Both the position numbers and the translations under genes were made by a program. From the NCBI GenBank assembly GCA_018701055.1, contig JABIUH010000211.1:1-11946 (forward strand): a stretch of 11,946 bases of DNA, in the 5' to 3' direction. This DNA comes from Woeseia sp. (GTDB lineage: Bacteria; Pseudomonadota; Gammaproteobacteria; Steroidobacterales; Woeseiaceae). The first letter of the stretch is position 1, and every line of letters starts with the position of its first letter. Positions 9,282 through 11,946 of this stretch are shown here, in pieces. The notes under the pieces are model-generated. The model was not told the DNA's origin, searched no databases, and worked only from the letters and a program-made list of their open reading frames with translations.

Positions 9282-9710
9282 TTGACTCAATTAACTGACA
9301 AGACAATGCAACGGTTCGCAATTTCTGCGGCCATTGCAACGATCGGACTAGCGCTTCTTCCACGCATAGTCTCTGGGCATCATTCCTACGCCGCAGAATT
9401 TGATCGCAATGCACCAATGACCATCGATGGCGTTGTCACCGAAGTTTGGTTTCGCAGTCCTCATGTCCGCTACTACATTTCCGTGACTGACGACGATGGC
9501 AACGAGGTGCTGTGGGACACGCGCGGTCTTACGCCTACCAAGCTCGTGCGGCAGGGATGGATGAAGAATACGATCAATGTCGGTGATCATATTAAACTCT
9601 ATGGCCACATCGGTCATACCAACAAAACGATCATGTCGATTATTGATGTCACCTTGCCCGACGGCCAGGTTCTGACCTCACGCTCTGTCGCTTACGATAT
9701 TAAAAACTGA
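9282..9710 (+). CDS. Secreted DUF6152-type protein
   Basis: The 142-residue product has a Sec signal peptide (hydrophobic core ISAAIATIGLALLP) followed by HHSYAAEFD, IDGVVTEVWFRSPHVRYYISV, an RQGW block and a final VTLPDGQ block. This is the pattern of the DUF6152 family of small exported beta-barrel-like proteins, whose function is not known to me. Cleavage after VSG would leave two histidines at the mature N-terminus, and another conserved His lies in SPHV. Such histidines could bind a metal, but that is inference. The start is taken as TTG 9282 because of the GGGGA before it; ATG 9306 gives a shorter, equally plausible signal peptide. The stop overlaps the next start as TGATG, so the two proteins are probably made in fixed ratio. 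The gene follows glrR after 58 bases but need not share its transcript. Confidence 0.8.
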   Translation: MTQLTDKTMQRFAISAAIATIGLALLPRIVSGHHSYAAEFDRNAPMTIDGVVTEVWFRSPHVRYYISVTDDDGNEVLWDTRGLTPTKLVRQGWMKNTINVGDHIKLYGHIGHTNKTIMSIIDVTLPDGQVLTSRSVAYDIKN

Positions 9711-10744
9711 TGTATCGCAAGTTATTCATTCTGTTCTTGATGGCGACTCCGGGGGCATTTGCTGCAGAGGTAGATTTTGCGGGTGCCTGGCGCCTCAACG
9801 TCGTGATCCCTGCAGAACCGTTGGTCGGTCTGCTCGAATTGGAAATGACTGATTCAGGTTGGATCGCATGGGTCGAGGGTGGCCCAACGCCTGTCACTAT
9901 ATCTGGGCAGCAGATTGAACTCCTGATTGACTCACGAGATCGGCAAGGTTATTTGTTTCAGCGCAAGCTCACAGGCCAGCTTGATAATGGAAAAATGACC
10001 GGTGTCATGACATCAATTGATGTCGTGGAAACGGCGGCCGAATTTGGCGAGGATAGGTCCGTGTGGACAGCCGTTCCTTACGTGTTCTCCGCGACGGAAT
10101 TTCCAATTGCTGAACCGAGAATGCTTAAGGGTATATGGGTACCCTTGCGCGGCGTCGATTTTCGCAAGTGGTCCACCGCGATGACGCCAGCCGCGATCGA
10201 GTGGCTTAGCGGCTATGACGCCCGCATGGACGAACCACAAAAAAGATGTGTTTCACCTGGACTCTATTCTGCCGTCACGTGGTCATTTCCATTTGAGATA
10301 GTGGTGGACGACGACAAGATTGTCATGCTGTACGAGGCGTTCAATTTGATGCGGCGAGTTTTTACCGACGGCCGCGACGACCCAGGTTTTTACCCGAATT
10401 CCTCAATGGGATATTCCACCGGCACTTTTGAGAACGGCGAACTGATCATCGAAACAAAATTGCTCACGCATACGATAAGAGATTTCAACGGCGAGCCTAT
10501 TTCGGAAAACGCGACGATAAGCGAGCGTTATCGTTTGAGCGACGACGGCAACCGGCTTTCCGTCATTTTAACTCTGAATGACCGGGAAAACTACGATCGA
10601 CCATCAATTCGTCGTCGTGTATGGACGCGCCAAAACGATGTGGTCATATTTCCATTCGAGTGCGACCCCGATGCGTTTTTTCGCCAGTTGTATAACGAGG
10701 GTCGAATGCAGGAATATATTAATCGGACCCCGCGGCGTCCATAG
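9710..10744 (+). CDS. Secreted protein of unknown function coupled to the DUF6152-type gene
   Basis: The 344-residue protein starts with a signal peptide (RKLFILFLMATPGAFA, likely cleaved before AEVDFAGAW). The N-terminal part, to about residue 120, is beta-rich, with DFAGAWRLNV and LLELEM recalling lipocalin-like or fatty-acid-binding barrels. The C-terminal part (about 140-340) contains KRCVSPG, VMLYEAFNLMRRVFTDGR, SMGYSTGTFENGELIIET and ISERYRLSDDG. This pattern occurs, as far as I recall, in uncharacterised exported proteins encoded beside DUF6152 genes in environmental proteobacteria. Two cysteines remain after export (in KRCVS and FECDP) and could form a disulfide. Its ATG shares one base with the upstream stop (TGATG), so translation is coupled. 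It ends seven bases from the convergent prsR gene. I cannot name a reaction or ligand. Confidence 0.85.
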   Translation: MYRKLFILFLMATPGAFAAEVDFAGAWRLNVVIPAEPLVGLLELEMTDSGWIAWVEGGPTPVTISGQQIELLIDSRDRQGYLFQRKLTGQLDNGKMTGVMTSIDVVETAAEFGEDRSVWTAVPYVFSATEFPIAEPRMLKGIWVPLRGVDFRKWSTAMTPAAIEWLSGYDARMDEPQKRCVSPGLYSAVTWSFPFEIVVDDDKIVMLYEAFNLMRRVFTDGRDDPGFYPNSSMGYSTGTFENGELIIETKLLTHTIRDFNGEPISENATISERYRLSDDGNRLSVILTLNDRENYDRPSIRRRVWTRQNDVVIFPFECDPDAFFRQLYNEGRMQEYINRTPRRP

Positions 10745-10751
10745 ACCTCGA

Positions 10752-11946
10752 TCAGGATTCGCCGCCGTTAGCGCTACGCTTCGAGTAGGCTTCTGCCGAA
10801 AGTCCATACTTGCTCAGCAAATCGTAAAGTGTCGGCCGGGCAACGCCGAGTTGCTCCGCAGAACGAGAAATATTGCCATAGTTTTTCATTAGCGAAATCC
10901 GAATTGCCTTCGACTCCGCGCGCTGCCGAACTTCACGAAGATTAAGCGATTCTTCAGTGTGATCTTCACTCATTTCGATACCAAGATCGGCTGCCGTCAA
11001 TTGCTTGCCGTCAGCCATGATGACGGCCCCTTTTATCTTGTTCTCTAATTCCCGGACATTCCCGGGCCAGGAATAATGTTCGATAGCTTCGCTGGCTTCA
11101 TCTGTAAAACCGATTAACGCGCGCCCCTGTTGCTGCGCATACTTGACCAGAAGGTGCCTGGCGAGAATCAACCTGCCTTCCTCGCGATCCCGGAACGGTG
11201 GAATATCGATCGTAATTTCGCTGACGCGATAGTAGAGATCCTCGCGAAACAAGTCCTGGGTAATGAGCTCCGTGAGATTCTGATTGGTGGCGCAAACAAC
11301 GCGCAAATCAACCGAGATTTCTTCGCGCCCACCGACGCGCTCAATGACTCTTTCCTGAAGGAAACGCAGCATCTTGGACTGCAATGCCATCGGCATGTCA
11401 CCGATCTCATCGAGGAAAAGAGTGCCTCCGTCGGCAAGCTCGATCTTCCCCGGTGTTTGTTTGACCGCTCCCGTGAACGCTCCTTTTTCAAAACCAAAAA
11501 GCTCGGACTCGAGTAGATTTTCCGGTATGGCTGCGCAATTTATTGCGACGAATCTGTTTTCGGCACGCGGACTTAAACGATGTAGGGCGCGCGCGAGTAA
11601 TTCCTTGCCGGTTCCACTTTCTCCGAGTAGCAAGGTAGTAACGTCGATGGGCGCAATTTTTTCGATCATCCGGCACACGCTCAGCATGCCCTCGCTCGCA
11701 GCCACTATTCCATCGAGCGGCGATTCACTTGCGAGTGATTGCAGGCGACGGTTCTCGCCCTCCAACCTGGACATGCTAAATGCCCGTTCAACCAGCAGTT
11801 GCAGCGTCTCGGTATCAACTGGTTTCTGGTAGAAATCGTAGGCACCCAGTGCCACTGACTTTAGCGCATTCTCCTGATCACCATGTCCTGTGACGACAAT
11901 CACCTTCGTATGCGGTGACAGCTTGAGCAATTCCTGGAGCGTGGCC
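10752..11946 (-). CDS. prsR: PrsR-type sigma54 response regulator of the PEP-CTERM/exosortase system, N-terminus outside the window
   Basis: The minus-strand frame stays open to the right edge, giving 397 visible residues. The first part of the receiver domain, including the phospho-acceptor Asp, is missing, and its end is visible as KVIVVTGHGDQENALKSVAL and YDFYQKPVD. The AAA+ domain has Walker A GESGTGKE (about 108-115), the sigma54 loop GAFTGA (155-160), Walker B LFLDE (176-180) and FREDLYYRVSEI. The Fis-type helix-turn-helix is at the end (NISRSAEQLGVARPTLYDLL). The wording VKQTPGKIELADGG, RVIERVGGREEI and the GAYDFYQKPVD block are those of the PEP-CTERM-box response regulator PrsR. It is paired with kinase PrsK and controls, with sigma54, genes for PEP-CTERM proteins and matrix formation. 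Expect prsK and exosortase or exopolysaccharide genes beyond 11946. Its stop lies seven bases from the convergent secreted-protein gene. Confidence 0.92.
   Translation of the reverse strand, partial: ATLQELLKLSPHTKVIVVTGHGDQENALKSVALGAYDFYQKPVDTETLQLLVERAFSMSRLEGENRRLQSLASESPLDGIVAASEGMLSVCRMIEKIAPIDVTTLLLGESGTGKELLARALHRLSPRAENRFVAINCAAIPENLLESELFGFEKGAFTGAVKQTPGKIELADGGTLFLDEIGDMPMALQSKMLRFLQERVIERVGGREEISVDLRVVCATNQNLTELITQDLFREDLYYRVSEITIDIPPFRDREEGRLILARHLLVKYAQQQGRALIGFTDEASEAIEHYSWPGNVRELENKIKGAVIMADGKQLTAADLGIEMSEDHTEESLNLREVRQRAESKAIRISLMKNYGNISRSAEQLGVARPTLYDLLSKYGLSAEAYSKRSANGGES

Overview
The window looks like chromosomal DNA of a free-living Gram-negative gammaproteobacterium that makes exopolysaccharide and has many envelope lipoproteins. 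The evidence is a glrK-qseG-glrR signalling operon (a gammaproteobacterial arrangement), a PrsR-type regulator of the exosortase/PEP-CTERM system, three lipobox proteins and Sec-type secreted proteins. Base composition is near 50% GC and gene packing is fairly tight. I see no phage genes, insertion sequence, tRNA, rRNA or CRISPR array. The species cannot be named from sequence reading alone.

Left part (1-1965), all on the minus strand. An N-formylglutamate amidohydrolase family gene runs off the left edge. Upstream of it is a short gap with a 10-bp direct repeat spaced three helical turns apart. Next comes a decayed GGDEF-EAL cyclic-di-GMP gene. Its N-terminal half is gone, its GGDEF signature is deleted, it carries two frameshifts and an in-frame TAG, and its EAL domain has a catalytic Lys-to-Glu change.

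Middle part (1966-5595). A minus-strand pair encodes two lipoproteins. The upstream gene is a large HExxH...E zinc-peptidase-like protein with a poly-proline linker, and the downstream gene is a small lipoprotein of unknown function. A sigma70-like promoter before the pair helps choose the peptidase start. Divergent from it is galE (UDP-glucose 4-epimerase), which supplies UDP-galactose for surface polysaccharide.

Right part (5671-9223), plus strand: sensor kinase GlrK (QseE), lipoprotein QseG and the sigma54-dependent response regulator GlrR (QseF). In enterobacteria this system responds to envelope state and controls the small RNA glmY. No glmY-sized gap lies next to the operon here.

Right end (9224-11946): a translationally coupled pair of secreted proteins, one of the DUF6152 type and one unrecognised, followed by the convergent, truncated gene prsR. 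PrsR is a second sigma54 activator and marks a probable exosortase/PEP-CTERM locus beyond the right edge. With galE, it suggests that extracellular matrix production is a theme of this neighbourhood.

No complete undescribed system can be claimed. The least explained parts are the two-lipoprotein peptidase pair and the DUF6152 secreted pair.
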